From Nothopassalora personata (lineage: Eukaryota > Ascomycota > Dothideomycetes > Mycosphaerellales > Mycosphaerellaceae): a DNA stretch of 64,000 nucleotides. This document shows positions 24,035 through 34,856 of this stretch, one piece after another. Numbering within the stretch: position 1 is the first letter of the stretch; every line of letters begins with the position of its first letter. The notes beneath the pieces are model-generated. The model searched no databases. It was not told the DNA's origin and saw only the letters and a program-made list of their open reading frames with translations. The stretch lies in assembly GCA_033816765.1 (NCBI GenBank), contig CM066297.1, forward strand, positions 124,001-188,000. The letters are read 5' to 3'. The position numbers and the translations under genes are program-made.

Positions 24035-25210
24035 GATACGTAGGCCTACTACACTAGTGGCTCTTCTCGACAGTTACTAGCACTAGGCTTTAACTATAGG
24101 ACTCTTCTCCTCGGCGCATCGTAGTAGCGATGTAGAACGACATGGTGATTAGCCACTACTAAGCGCGACTTCCCTTTTATCCTTCTAACCGCCTAGCGCC
24201 GCCGGCTCCGTACTACCGCTAGAGTAAGCGTCCACCATTCACCGGCGCTGCCCTAGCACTACTATTACTAGTAGGTGTTTCTCGGACTCCCATTAGCCTA
24301 TAGTAAAAGGACCGGAAACACCCCTGTTACTAGTAGCGGTGCAGCGTATAAGCACCTGCAACGGCGTAGCTAATCATAGGCGCCGAAACACTATTAACCT
24401 CGCTACTAGTAGCATTACTATCACTACCTCCGTTACTATATTATAACGATCGTTATAACATCATCGATGCCTCTATTATCGTCCTTACCTTACTTAGAGA
24501 CAACATCTCTACCCGTAGCACCTGTAGCACTACCGTCGATAGGATGATCCTTACCCTAAGTAGAAAGATAAGGCCTTTACAAGCTATAAAGACCTTTTAT
24601 TAGGCAAAAGAGTTCCCACTAGGACGTAGCTAAATGGTAATCTCTACCTAAGGCAGGAAGCGGAGTTCTCTAAGACCGTGACCGAAGTTACATATACGTA
24701 GTTATTAGATAGTAGTAAGGCACCCTAATTGCCGAAGCAACAGCGTACTATAACACCTAGGATTTTGATTAAGAATGGAGCGGACATTGAAGCGGACGAT
24801 AGGCTAAGCAATAAATTCAGTAGATATAATAACCCCTAGGACTCGAACCCACAACCTTACATGTCCGTTGAAATGTAGGGAGATAGCACGCCTTGCCGTT
24901 TAGTGCTATAAGAACAGCTCAGCCACCCCACCGGACAAGAATCACATCGCTTAGAACCTATTATATAGGTTAACTGCAGTGTGAGGGACTTAGTGAGATT
25001 ATGAATAGGGATGTGAGGCTAGGACAATAGCCTCACCTAAAACGCTGACTTAGCGCCCTACTGTACAGCTCACAATAGAGCTCTAATAAGCGTATAGCAA
25101 CGACGCCTTACGTCATGGGTGGGTGGGTGGGGTGATAGGTAATAGATGGGGTGCACGCGATTACATGCGATTAGCTTATTCACCTACAAGCCGCACGAGC
25201 TAAGGGGGTG
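24035..25210 (+). other. Copia 3' noncoding region
   Basis: 1.2 kb between the polyprotein stop and the 3' LTR, long for a Copia element. It contains a (GTGGG)-rich run near 25120 and a minus-strand stretch at about 24842-24938. That stretch looks like a tRNA half (gggttcgagtcc, ggtggctgagc), but its stems do not pair well. No ORF. Confidence 0.6.
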
Positions 25211-25416
25211 TGTCACGATCTAAGCGTACACCGGCGCTGCAGCCTAATCAAACCTGAGGTAGTAGCGGCCAAGAATCAGGTGACATTGATTAGTCACCTG
25301 TAGCCTTTCTATAAGCAGCCCTTTCAATTCTAGCTTAGACACATATAATCTAGTATCTGCTTTTAAGACACCTTTATAAGCCCATTTTATGACTTCTAAC
25401 CACTTGTAACGTGATA
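25211..25416 (+). repeat. Copia 3' LTR
   Basis: 206 bp, collinear with 18432-18637. It is followed by TSD agacg and the resumed Gypsy2 gag. Confidence 0.95.
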
Positions 25417-28400
25417 AGACGCGCTAAGGAAACTCTATAAGTTAATTATCTACCTCTAACGAAGGTACGAAGAATTCCTACTAAAGTTCTTAGGAAAACA
25501 ATACCTAAACCCTAACGAGTTCGATAAAATACTCGATACGATAAGGGGTATAGTATAGGGTTACCTAATAAGCAATACGGAGAACTTAGCTAAAGCGGTT
25601 ATCGAACGACTACCTATAGGAAGCCGAATAACGGATACCGGATATCTAACACCGGTAGGAACTTTCGTCTTAAACGAACTACGAACGGCAGTATAGTACG
25701 TACGGGCTCTCTACTTAGAATTGTAGAAGATCTAGGAACGTAATAGACTATAAGTGTAGACATAGGGTAACGGGCTATAGGTTCTAGCTAAAGCCTCTAG
25801 GTACGAAGTATAGCGAACTATATACTATTCGGGAAAAGGATTAGCTCCCTAGGAATAAGCGACTAAAGGGAGTTATATAATACTTAGGCTTACGTATCGA
25901 CATTAAACACAGTTTTCTAGACATAAGCAGTCGTTAACGGACATAGGACTAGTGTTATAATCGACTTAGGAGTAGCGGGGAATTTTATCTCCGAGTCTTT
26001 CGTAATAAGAAATAGGTTAGCTACCCTAAAGAAGAAATAGGGTTACGAGTTAATCGCGGTAGACGGATTATCGTTACCTAACGTAGAATAGGAGACGATA
26101 CTATTGCTACTAGCTATCTAATAGTACTACGAGAATATTACCTTAGATGTTACTAATATAGCTAGTTATAACATAGTATTAGGTATGCCTTAGTTAAGAA
26201 AGCATAATCTAGCTATCGACTAGAGAAAAGGAGTACTTACATTTAGGGAATGCGATTGCGTTATCGACATTTAGCCTACGTATCGATAGCGGACGATAGT
26301 AGATAAGGTAAGGAAACAGCTTAACGCATTCGAGCTTACGCCGAATAGAAGGAATTAAGAACTACCTTCGACCGGGATAGATACTAGCGTAGGGCCGCCG
26401 GATTACGAAATTACTAGAACGGATAGGAGTAACGTACTATCGAAGGATACTAGTATATCGGAGCTAAGCATCCCTAAGGAGTACCTTAAGTAGAAAAGGC
26501 TCTTTAAAGAGGAAAAGGGTAGAGACGCCTTACCTAAACACTAACTATAGGACTATAAGATAAACATTTAGCTAGGGAAGGAGCCTCTATAGGGACCCCT
26601 ACATTAAATGTTCAAGAAAGAGCTTAAGACCCTACGAGAATAGCTAAAGGAGAAACTTAATAAAGGATAGATAAGAAGATTTACCTTAAGTGCGGGAACT
26701 CTATATATGTTTATTTCAAAACTAAACGGGAAACTACGACTCGTATAAGACTACCGAAAGTTAAACGAGATTACGATAAAAACCCGATATCTATTACTAA
26801 ACATCGAAGAAGTATAGGACCGACTTACCGGATCCGATTAGTATACGAAGATCGATCTACGAGACGCCTTCTACGCTATCCGAATAGTAGAAGGAGAGGA
26901 ATAGAAAACCGTATTTAGAACACGATACGGACTCTACGAATTCTTAGTTATGCTAATAGGACTAATTAATGCACCCGCATCCTACTAAGACCTAGTTAAT
27001 AAGACACTAAGAGAACTTCTCGACGTGTACGTTATTGCCTATATAGACGACATCCTCGTCTATACTAAGGAATCGCTATAGAACTACATCCGATAAGTCT
27101 AGGACGTCTTCGAGCGCCTTATACGAGTAGGGTTTAAGACGGCACTAGAAAAATACGAGTTCTATAAGAAAAAAGTTAAATTCCTCGGATTTATTATAAG
27201 TACAACTGGAATCTAGATCGACCTAGTAAAGACATAGTCTATTAAAGAATAGCTAACGCTAGCTAACGTTAAGGACGTACAATTATTCCTTAGACTCGCG
27301 AACTATAACCGTAAGTTTATTAAGGACTATTCTAAGACTACGGTAGCTATAACTGCGCTTACTAGAAAAGACACTAAATAGACCTAGGGCAATAAAGAAC
27401 GATAAGCTTTTAAAACACTTAAGAAACAATGCGCCTTAGTACTAACGCTTCGACTATTCGACGGAACTAAGGAAGTCTAGATCGAAACGGACGTATCAGA
27501 TATAGCTATAGGCGCATGCCTTATATAAGAACACGATAGGAAAAGACACCTAGTAGCCTACTACTTAAGGAAAATAACACCCGCGGAACAAAACTACGAC
27601 ATCTATAATAAAGAACTTCTCGCTATTGTCGCTACGATGTAGTACTAGAGAGTATATACGGAAGGAGTACCTAAGCTAACGATTCTTTCTAATTACAAGA
27701 ATCTTACTTCCTTTACTATAACGAAAGTACTAACCCGAAGATAGGCCCGCTAGTCGGAACTACTTACATAGTATAAGTTTGAAATCCGCTATACCGTAGG
27801 AAAAGACAACGGTAGGGCCGACGCACTAAGCCGAAGAAGCGACTATATAGAAGGAAAAGAACTAGTGCGATAATAAGTACTTAAGACTAACCTAGATAGA
27901 AGTCTAAGCGCTAACATAAAGGAGTTTAATAATATAGTGCGCGTTCTTTAGGACATAGAAGAACAGTTCCTACTAGTATAGGGAAAATATTAAGTACCGG
28001 AAGGACGAGAAGAAGAATGTATACGGCAACATTACGACAATCTAGTATACGGACATCCTAGAACTATAAAAACTCTCGAGATTATATAACGTAGCTTCTC
28101 ATTTCTATAAATGAGGTAGAAGGTGTTAAACTACATTAAGCAATGTGTTTACTACTAATAGAATAAGGCTACACGGTACGAGAAATATAGGTAAATATAG
28201 TTTAGGACACTACTAGCATAACTATAGAACGAGGTTATAATAGACTTTATTACGAAACTTCCTACGTCTATAGATAAAGCGATAGGCACAGAATACGATA
28301 TAATACTAGTTATAATTGATCGCCTAATAAAATATGTACACTTTATACCTACCCGCGAAACTTATACGGTAGAATAGCTTAGATACCTCATTCTCGATAA

Positions 28401-29240
28401 CCTAGTACGATATTACGGATTCCCTAGGGTCTTTATTATAGACCGAGACAAGCTATTCACATCGAACTACTAGAAGACTCTTATAGTAGAAATTGGCATA
28501 TAACATAAACTGTCTATAGCATATTACCTATAGATAGATAGATAAACCGAGAGGGCTAATTAAACCTTAGAACAATACCTACGACACTATATTAACTATG
28601 TATAAGACAACTGGGTATTACTCTTACCTATAGCGTAGCTCGCACTAAACAATTATAAGTTAGAAACAATAGGCGAAACGCCTTTCTTCGCAAATTTCGG
28701 GAAACACCCTACGCTATTCGGTAATAAAAAAGATTACCTAGAAGCGAATAGGGCAATCGCCGTAACGAAAGACCTAAAAAAGGTACACGAATCCGTAAGA
28801 GAACGGATTAAAGAATCACAAACACGACTTACCGAATCTCGTTAAAAGCGACAAATGGTGCCTTAGCTAAAAAGGGGGGATAAGGTCTATCTTCTTATAA
28901 AAACCTTAAGATAAAAAGAAAAACTAAAAAACTAGATTATGTAAAAGTCAGGCTATTTATTATTAAAGAACCACGAGGACTAGTTAACTACCGACTACGA
29001 CTACCGAAGGACGTAAAAATCCACCTAGTATTCCTTATCTCTATGTTAGAACTAGTAGACCCTAAAACGCTATACTAGGAAACACTCTACTTCTAGCTAG
29101 AAGAAGAGACCAAATTCGAAGTCGAAAAAATCCTAGATAAAAAAGGTTAGCGATACCTTATTAAGTAGAAAGGATACGACGAATCGGAAAATACCTAGGA
29201 ACTAAAACAACACCTACGAAACTGTTAGTAAAAGATCCGA
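25417..29240 (+). pseudogene. Gypsy2 end of gag, PR, RT, RNase H, integrase, chromodomain
   Basis: Gag tail to about 25900, then the protease IIDLGVAGNFISESFVI near 25957 (D-S-G has become D-L-G by one C to T change). RT: KLNEITIKTRYLL, KIDLRDAFYAIRIVEGEE, and the active site YIDDILVY intact at 27040. RNase H: ETDVSDIAIGACLI near 27490 and GRADALSRRSDY near 27810. Integrase: HHCC region near 28020-28160, YDIILVIIDRLIKYVHFIPT near 28300, FIIDRDKLFTSNY near 28430, DRQTERANQTLEQYLRHY near 28540. Chromodomain: FEVEKILDKKG...KGYDESENT near 29115-29200. In-frame stops are few and all at Q/W codons. Confidence 0.93.
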
Positions 29241-29300
29241 TAATACTAAAAATGAGTCCGCCGATACGACTAACGATAATCGATCTCTCAACCGACGAGC

Positions 29301-29373
29301 GACTAGGGTAGGAATCGAACCTACGACCTTAAGAGTATAGATAGCTTACGCTCTACTACTAAGCTACCTAGCC
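29301..29373 (-). tRNA. tRNA-like sequence inside Gypsy2, probably not functional
   Basis: 73 nt on the minus strand. The acceptor halves GGCTAGG and CCTAGTC pair over 7 bp (one G-U). The T arm GTAGG-TTCGATT-CCTAC pairs over 5 bp. The D arm GCTTAGTAGTAGAGC is canonical, and the variable region is AGGTC. The anticodon arm is abnormal: only 4 bp (TAAG/CTTA) with an oversized loop, so the identity cannot be assigned. Its position, between the chromodomain and the antisense ORF, is not where a primer-binding site lies. It could be a retro-captured tRNA or a tRNA gene inherited by the element. Confidence 0.45.
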
Positions 29374-29411
29374 AATTGATAGAAATAGAGACAACTTATA
29401 AATAAAATACC

Positions 29412-29951
29412 CTAACAAGTTTCTACCCCTAGGGACTCGCCCTAGGGCTCCGCCCTAGAAAGCGCCGCCTAGTCGTTTACGGGCATCTCTAGGATATCCG
29501 AAAAAGAAATAAGCGAAGGCGATACCTCTACCCCCGGCGCCTACTTAAGAGACGCTACTTCCTCGCGCGCCTCTTCCTCCTCGAGCTCCTCTAACTCCTT
29601 AGCGACGGCGTCGTTAGTACGACGCTTAGCTAAGCGTAGCTGTTTCCGAAGACGGATCTTACGTATCTTTAGCCGCACCTCCTCCTCTTTAATCCTCTTA
29701 AGCTCTAGCTTAAGCTTATCGCGCGAATCGCGAAGACGTTCCTACTCCGGACGAGAAAGATATACGTCGCAATCCTTATAGCCTTTTCGAATATAGGCTA
29801 AACACTTCCTAGACCGAGAACCTACGATACACTTTACTACCGCGCCTAAGGATCGAGACTTCTAACAATTTATATATAGAGCTATTTCGATACTAGAGGT
29901 TTTAGTATCTAGAGTAAGTCGTTAACGGCGTTTATAGGAGGAAGAAGACAT
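29412..29951 (-). pseudogene. Antisense Cys-motif coiled-coil ORF of Gypsy2
   Basis: A 180-codon frame opposite to pol, starting MSSSSYKRR. It carries KCIVGSRSRKC, then the CX2C partner (second Cys now Tyr) and KGYKDCDVYLSRPE, giving CX8CX2CX7C. A long charged coiled coil follows: RDSRDKLKLELKRIKEEEVR, RTNDAVAKELEELEEEEARE. A hydrophobic/acidic tail ends in TAG at 29412. Stops inside are Q/W-type. The same design occurs in the gag-only element (60714-61244) and at the right edge (63647-64000). The four Cys suggest zinc binding; the function is unknown. Proteins of this pattern are, from memory, common 'hypothetical proteins' in ascomycete genomes. Confidence 0.75.
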
Positions 29952-30024
29952 AGTTAACTATTACTATAAGAAATAATAACGGCTTATAGAGCTTCGGGAC
30001 GAAGCTAGGCTAAAAAGGGGATAG

Positions 30025-30361
30025 TGTTACGGAATAATTCCTCTAGACCCTAGAATTATAATAACGAGACGAGTACGTAACTTATCCTACCTAAGCGCTT
30101 AGACTTAGGGCGATTAGACTGCTTATGCTTAGAATAATTAGACTAATTACCGAGATCTGCGAATCTCCTTTGTATTTAGGAACGCTAAGAATCCCTTATA
30201 GTTTTGATACGTTTAACTTATGTTACTATCTTACTAATTGGAATATAACTCTTACTCCAATTATTCATCTTCGCTTAGCTTACTTTAGCCTCTCTAAAGA
30301 ATACCGCTACGTAACTTAACTTATCTCTCCTTTAAGACTAGCCCTAGAACGAGATATAACA
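30025..30361 (+). repeat. Gypsy2 3' LTR
   Basis: 337 bp, TGTTACGG...TATAACA, preceded by the purine tract TAAAAAGGGGATAG (30011-30024). It is followed by TSD gtccg. It is 24 bp shorter than the 5' LTR because of fewer 'gattagact' units. Confidence 0.93.
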
Positions 30362-30366
30362 GTCCG

Positions 30367-30875
30367 TAATAAAACCTATAGTAATTTCTTACTATAGACC
30401 GTCTAGCCTAGGCAGCGGTTATAACTCGCTATAGAGTCAATAGCGCCTCGCCTTTAAGGTCTAATATACCCTACAATTTGCTATATACTCCCTTATATCC
30501 TTACTAAGGGATTCCTACTAGTAGTAACAATATAGTAGCTCTTAAGTCTTTAGCTTACTAAAGTGTCCTACGAGTACGTTATTATAATATATACGTAGTA
30601 ACTATACTCTAACTACGTAGCCCTTAGATACTATAATCGTATTTCTACGATAGACTAACCCGTCTTTTATATTCTAGTCCTTAGCGTCGCCTTCGCTCGG
30701 CGCGTATAATAAGTATACGACGTACCTATCGTCTCTCCCCTATACGATTTTTATTAGTAGTAAGAGTAGCTTACCTAGGCTACCTTATGTTATTATAGTA
30801 TATACTCTTACTAGTAGCGGTTAGATCCCCTACGGCTATTACTATATTATTCTATATCCTCTCGTAGGTAGCTCT
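30367..30875 (-). pseudogene. Gypsy3 RNase H-integrase linker and HHCC zinc domain
   Basis: The minus strand reads DGLVYRRNTIIVSKGYVVRV, then NNVLVGHFSKLKT and DIREYIANCRVY, the HHCC integrase N-domain (first His now Asn, last Cys now Tyr), then LDGL..EITIGFIT. It joins the DLPLSKRG at 16486 across Gypsy2. Its upstream end abuts the LINE, where gggtag next to 30870 and gggtag near 43453 may be the remains of the LINE's target duplication. Confidence 0.8.
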
Positions 30876-31172
30876 CTACCCCTACCTCCTCCTAGTAATA
30901 GACTACGTTTTAATACGTCTAAAGTAGATTAGAAAGGCTTCTTACGAGTACTAAAGGATCGTAAAGTAGATCTCGAAGGTATAGAAGACCTAGACCTACT
31001 AGCGAGTACCTTTTCCGATATTATATCTACCGCGGCTAAACTATGTATCCCTTAACTTAGGGTAGTAGCTAAGTCTAGACCGTAGTAGACGCCGGAACTA
31101 AAAGAACTTAAAAAATAAACGTCTAGCAAACGTAGTAAGATTACTAGCCCGATAGTATCTACTTTATATTAT
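30876..31172 (+). pseudogene. LINE (Tad1-type) endonuclease-RT linker, 5'-truncated
   Basis: The plus strand reads RKVDLEGIEDLDLLASTFSD, AKLCIPQLRVVAKSRP, then two W-type stops and TPELKELKK. This equals the (S)RPWWTPELKELRK signature between the endonuclease and RT of Tad1/I-type non-LTR elements. The element starts abruptly at about 30876, as 5'-truncated LINEs do. It is cut by Gypsy4-A; the RT half now lies inverted at 46280-43457. Confidence 0.75.
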
Positions 31173-31539
31173 TAACGACTAATAGGTTGTGTTAACCTTA
31201 GGTTTAGAGGGGGTCCCTTAGGTCTAACTTGCCCTAATTTCATTTAGGTTTAATTAGACATTTAGGTAAGCTAGCAGGACCTAGTATAGCTATTAAGATA
31301 TATACTACGCAGTTAAGCATTATAAGCGTAGCATTAAGGAAACAATTCAATTTATACCTCTCGAGTAGAGGGCATAGGGAATAGAGTCCGCTAATTCTCT
31401 TGTTTATCTAGCTACTGCGCTACTCGTCACGTGACCTGATTTTACGGTCCCGGGACCGGCAAATATCACTACTTACATAAGTACCGCTCTATACTACTAC
31501 AACTCGGACAGGCCTACATAGGGTAGTTAGTAGACATTA
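31173..31539 (+). repeat. Gypsy4-A 5' LTR
   Basis: 367 bp from TAACGACTAATAGG (TG end mutated) to TAGTAGACATTA. It matches 57761-58592 (once the nested solo LTR is removed) and 46281-46647 in reverse. The three differ at scattered C/T and G/A sites. The ends are placed by where the three copies stop matching, give or take 3 bp. Confidence 0.8.
31445..31458. promoter_or_regulatory. Gypsy4 palindrome 1 (in 5' LTR)
   Basis: Perfect CGGTCCCGGGACCG core with ATTT/AAAT-like shoulders (gatttta...gcaaat). It is the left-most of seven copies and lies upstream of gag-PR. The outer left position is altered compared with the 34831 copy. Confidence 0.7.
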
Positions 31540-31603
31540 TTTTAGTAGTTAATAAGGGGGGTTGTTAAGTGTACACCCGGTAGCGTATTAGCATCTAGTT
31601 TAT

Positions 31604-31745
31604 AAGGTTAAACTTACGGTTTAAGGTTTAAGGTTCACGGTTAAGGTTATTACTTAAGGTTAAGGTTTACGGTTAAGGTCGTTACTCTAGGTTAAGGTTT
31701 ACGGTTAAGGTCGACTAAGGTCGAAAACACTCAAGGTCTAAGGTA
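31604..31745 (+). repeat. GGTTAAGG-type tandem repeats in Gypsy4 leader
   Basis: Irregular repeats of ggttaagg, ggtttacggttaaggt and ggtttaaggttcacgg between the LTR and gag. They resemble degenerate telomere-like minisatellite DNA but match no true TTAGGG array. The mirror copy is at 57555-57696. Confidence 0.7.
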
Positions 31746-31779
31746 TTTAGCAACAATTACGGTTATAAGGTCCTATTAA

Positions 31780-34750
31780 GTAATAACTAGTATTAGCGTA
31801 TTCTAAAGCAAGCACTACGTAACAATAGATACGGCTGTATTACTAGAAAAACTTAGCACCTTTGCCGATAAAGGTAGAGGCTACGAGCAGCCTATAAACC
31901 CTACGAAAATAGAAGGGGTCTATAGGGACTCTATCCCTTATAAGGGGATAGAGGAATCGGAGGAAGGGGAAACACCTAAATCTAGTAAAGAAGGGAGAAG
32001 CGGAACTAACGCCGCTAAATTAGGTATAGGTATAGGCACGAATAGTATAATTGGAATAGATGCTATAACTGCCCTCTTTAGACGATTAGTAGTAGTAATA
32101 GAAAACGCTAGCCCTCGCTTTCCACCTCTAGGAGGTGCTAAGAATCCGTTCTTCCACGACACTAATGCTACTAAGTTCTAGGAGCGGTTTAGCGACCTAA
32201 TAGACTAGTATCCGCCTCGGGCATCTATTAAGAAGGATGATTTCTAGGGTAGGTTTAAGCGCAATTGCGAAACTGCTATCCGGCGTATAGTTATAAGACT
32301 ACCTAGGTAGCTTACTAACAAGGCACGTTTTAGGAGGGCGTTCTTATTAGAGTTCTTAAGGTTTAACGCCTACTCGATATTAGGGAGTCGGGAATATCTT
32401 AAGGAGATTGTTAGGGCGTAGTAAGGCAAGAGGCCCGAAGAATAGGATATAAAGGAATTTATCCGCCTATTTATATCCTTAAGTGACCTAATTGAACCTA
32501 AGGATTTAGATAACAGCTCCCGGAGTTGCCTCCTCCTTTAGGGATTGCTAGAGACAGTCGCGAAAGCGGTCTATAAGGCTTGCGGGCTTTACCTAAAGTA
32601 ACCTAAGAAGTTTAGGGACTTTTAGAGGATCCTCGATAAAGCTACTAGTATCGTAGATAGTAAGGAGGGATAGAAAGCTATATATATAGATTTCCCTCTT
32701 ACTTTACCTTAGCTATACCGCTTAGTCGTAAAGTAAATACCGCGCCTTAAGCCTAAGATTAACACGCTTAAGAAGGCTACCTCTAGGACTATTGTTAATA
32801 ATGACCTAATCTAGAAGGTAGCTAAAATAAGTATACGTGTATACTAGCGCGGTCGCGTCGCGGACGCGGGTACCTTCTACCCGAGCGAGAATTAACGCTC
32901 TATATAACCGGAGAGGCACGACCTAGATACTAAACTGTAGGTTTACGTAATGTAGCGTCCCCCGTCCTAGAATCGCAAACAGTCTAAAGCGATAGATGGT
33001 TGTTACTATAACTATAGTAGTTCGAAGCACTAGGCTAGCAATTATAGGGTAATAAGGTCCTTAATATCCCGGGGCTACGTATACCTCGCCCCGAACAACT
33101 AGTAGTATCTAGGGAAAGAAGGCGATCTACGTCCTACTAAGTTTAACTTTCGGAGGGACTATGGCAAACCGAAACTGCTCTACATACTCCCTCTACTCGA
33201 AGAACATTATAGGCCGATCGAGTTTAATAACTAGTATAAAATTCCCGTACTACGTAAGTAATAGATAGGTAGGGACTATACTAGGGTAATAAAGGTTACG
33301 CCTCCTAATTATTCTAAGCCCCCTCCTAACTTTAGACATTTAATAGCGTATAGCCCTTAGGACGTACGGTCTAGCTAAACGGAGAAGGCTACTAGGACAT
33401 ATTAGGTCTTATTTAGAGAAAGTGAAGCGGAGTAGGCGATCGACTTAGGCGAACTTAACGAGGTATCTACCTATCCTATATAGTCTAACAAAGTAAAAGG
33501 GAAGGCACCCGTAGGCATTCTAAAGAATCCGTACCCGAGGACCCGGTCCTTAGCCTAGGATCTACGAGCCCGAGCTAAGGCTACTAAGAAAGTTCGCCTT
33601 CAATTAGAATAGGAGAGCCGGTAAGCTAAGATTAACTAGTAGGAGGTTAAAATAATTAACGAAGTTAGTACTTAAATAAGCGAAACTTAATTATTAGCTA
33701 AATCCGGGGTAACCCTAGGAAGGGGAAATAATACCTAAGTAAAGAAACTAGGGAACGATGCTAGTAAAGAACTACCTAAGGATATACCTATTAGTCCCGT
33801 AAACGCCCCCTTCGTATAAAGGAAGCGTATATAGAATGCTAAGACTATAAGGATTAATAACTACGTCCGATAATATAGTTTAGCTAGTAATAGCCCGGTT
33901 ATAAAGGAAGAGGGTATTATCTACTAGATTAATTAGATCCTCTAGACGACGTTTCCTAATGTGAATGCCTAGGATTAGTTTCGATATAGTCGCTAGTTCG
34001 AGGCTACCCTCTTCGGTCGCGTTACTAACACCCCCGCTCTTTAGGAGAAGCTCGCTATAGTACGACGCCTTATAGGAAAGGACCCTAAGGTTCGCACTAG
34101 ATAAGTAGTTACCTATAAGGATAAACCTAAGTATAATAAGGAGGTCTTCCGCGAAGATAGTTAGGCCTAGTATGTCGGAGTATATTTAACTATGCTTTGC
34201 TCTAAAGGTACGGTCCCTACTGCTAAGCTATATAAGGACGTTAAGAAAATCGGGCTCTCTAGTGTCCTTAACAACTTTACTATAGTCCCTAGTCCTTAGG
34301 TAGTAGTGGAGTTTAGGATAAATAAGAACTAGATTAGGTACCTAATTAATAAGGGTTCCGAGGTGAATATTATCGGCTAGAGAAACGCTTATAGGTTTAG
34401 GTTACTAGTAATGTCGAGTACTTAGCTTACCTTTTAAGGTGCTAGAGGGCGGGCCTAGTTTAAAGGTGTTATAGGCAATTTAGATGTTTAGGTGTTTAGG
34501 GTTTACTACTAGGTAGACATGTTTATCTCCTCGGATCTAAACTCACTAATAATCCTAGAACGTCCGTAGGCCCGTAAGGTGCGGCTTACTGCCCGTAACT
34601 GCGATAATGGTTCGTAGGAGGGGACTATTACTAGCCGTAAAGGTAAAAGTGTTATGTTTACTACCCTAGTTAGCTCGGATAGGTATAAGACCCTTTAAGA
34701 ACTATTAAAAGCGTCGGGAAATAGAAGGGTAGGTTAATTTACGGCGCTTA
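31780..34750 (+). pseudogene. Gypsy4-A gag-protease
   Basis: One frame holds gag and PR; the stops seen are TAG/TAA at probable Q/W codons. Gag: TAVLLEKLSTFADKGRGYEQ near 31830, GGAKNPFFHDTNATKF near 32140, RFSDLID and YPPRASIKKDDF, then ILGSREYLKEIVRA near 32380 and ISLSDLIEPKDLDNSSRS. A zinc knuckle CX2CX4HX4C is readable near 33000 (Y-YNY-SSSKH-W-ASNY) with Cys turned to Tyr. Protease near 34306-34480: VEFRINKN, YLINKGSEVNIIG (D-T-G Asp turned to Asn), ending LIILERP. The start codon is not identifiable. It is closed off by the palindrome at 34831, after which the frame changes. Confidence 0.8.
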
Positions 34751-34830
34751 ACCTACCGGTAACTTGCTAAAGCCGGATTTAACAAAATTAGTAAGGTTCT
34801 CGTACTATCTCGGAGAAACCTCGGACTTTA

Positions 34831-34856
34831 ATTTACCGGTCCCGGGACCGGCAAAT
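34831..34856. promoter_or_regulatory. Gypsy4 palindrome 2 (between PR and pol)
   Basis: 26 bp, ATTTa-CCGGTCCCGGGACCGG-cAAAT. The 16-bp CCGG...CCGG core is a perfect palindrome with no RIP target (no CpA or TpG). It lies immediately upstream of the pol frame. Confidence 0.75.

Larger units (their letters stand above)
18432..25416 (+). mobile_element. Copia LTR retrotransposon nested in Gypsy2
   Basis: 6985 bp with 206-bp LTRs (18432-18637, 25211-25416) that begin TGTCACG and end CGTGATA, an inverted terminal pair whose last CA became TA. The TSD agacg lies at 18427-18431 and 25417-25421. One long frame encodes gag-PR-IN-RT-RNase H. The purine run AGCTAAGGGGGTG before the 3' LTR is the PPT. 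The integrase lies before RT, which defines Ty1/Copia. Confidence 0.97.
16487..30361 (+). mobile_element. Gypsy2: full-length chromoviral LTR retrotransposon carrying a nested Copia
   Basis: LTRs at 16487-16847 and 30025-30361, both starting TGTTA(C/T)GG. The TSD gtccg is intact at 16482-16486 and 30362-30366. Without the Copia (18432-25416 plus TSD) it is about 6.9 kb. Order: gag, PR, RT, RNase H, integrase, chromodomain, then a tRNA-like sequence and a minus-strand Cys-motif ORF, PPT, LTR. It inserted in the Gypsy3 integrase gene between codons of GFIT and DLPLS. A second copy in the other orientation enters at 63214. Confidence 0.95.

Noticed and set aside
24842..24938. Possible class-II tRNA on the minus strand in the Copia 3' region
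   Set aside because: It has a gggttcgagtcc T loop and ggtggctgagc start, but acceptor and T stems do not pair, unlike 29301-29373.
31604..31745. Telomere or interstitial telomeric array
   Set aside because: The units are irregular and do not match TTAGGG.
31938..32162. 74-codon minus-strand ORF (also 57138-57362 plus)
   Set aside because: Antisense shadow of the Gypsy4 gag. Its identity in both arms reflects the inverted repeat.
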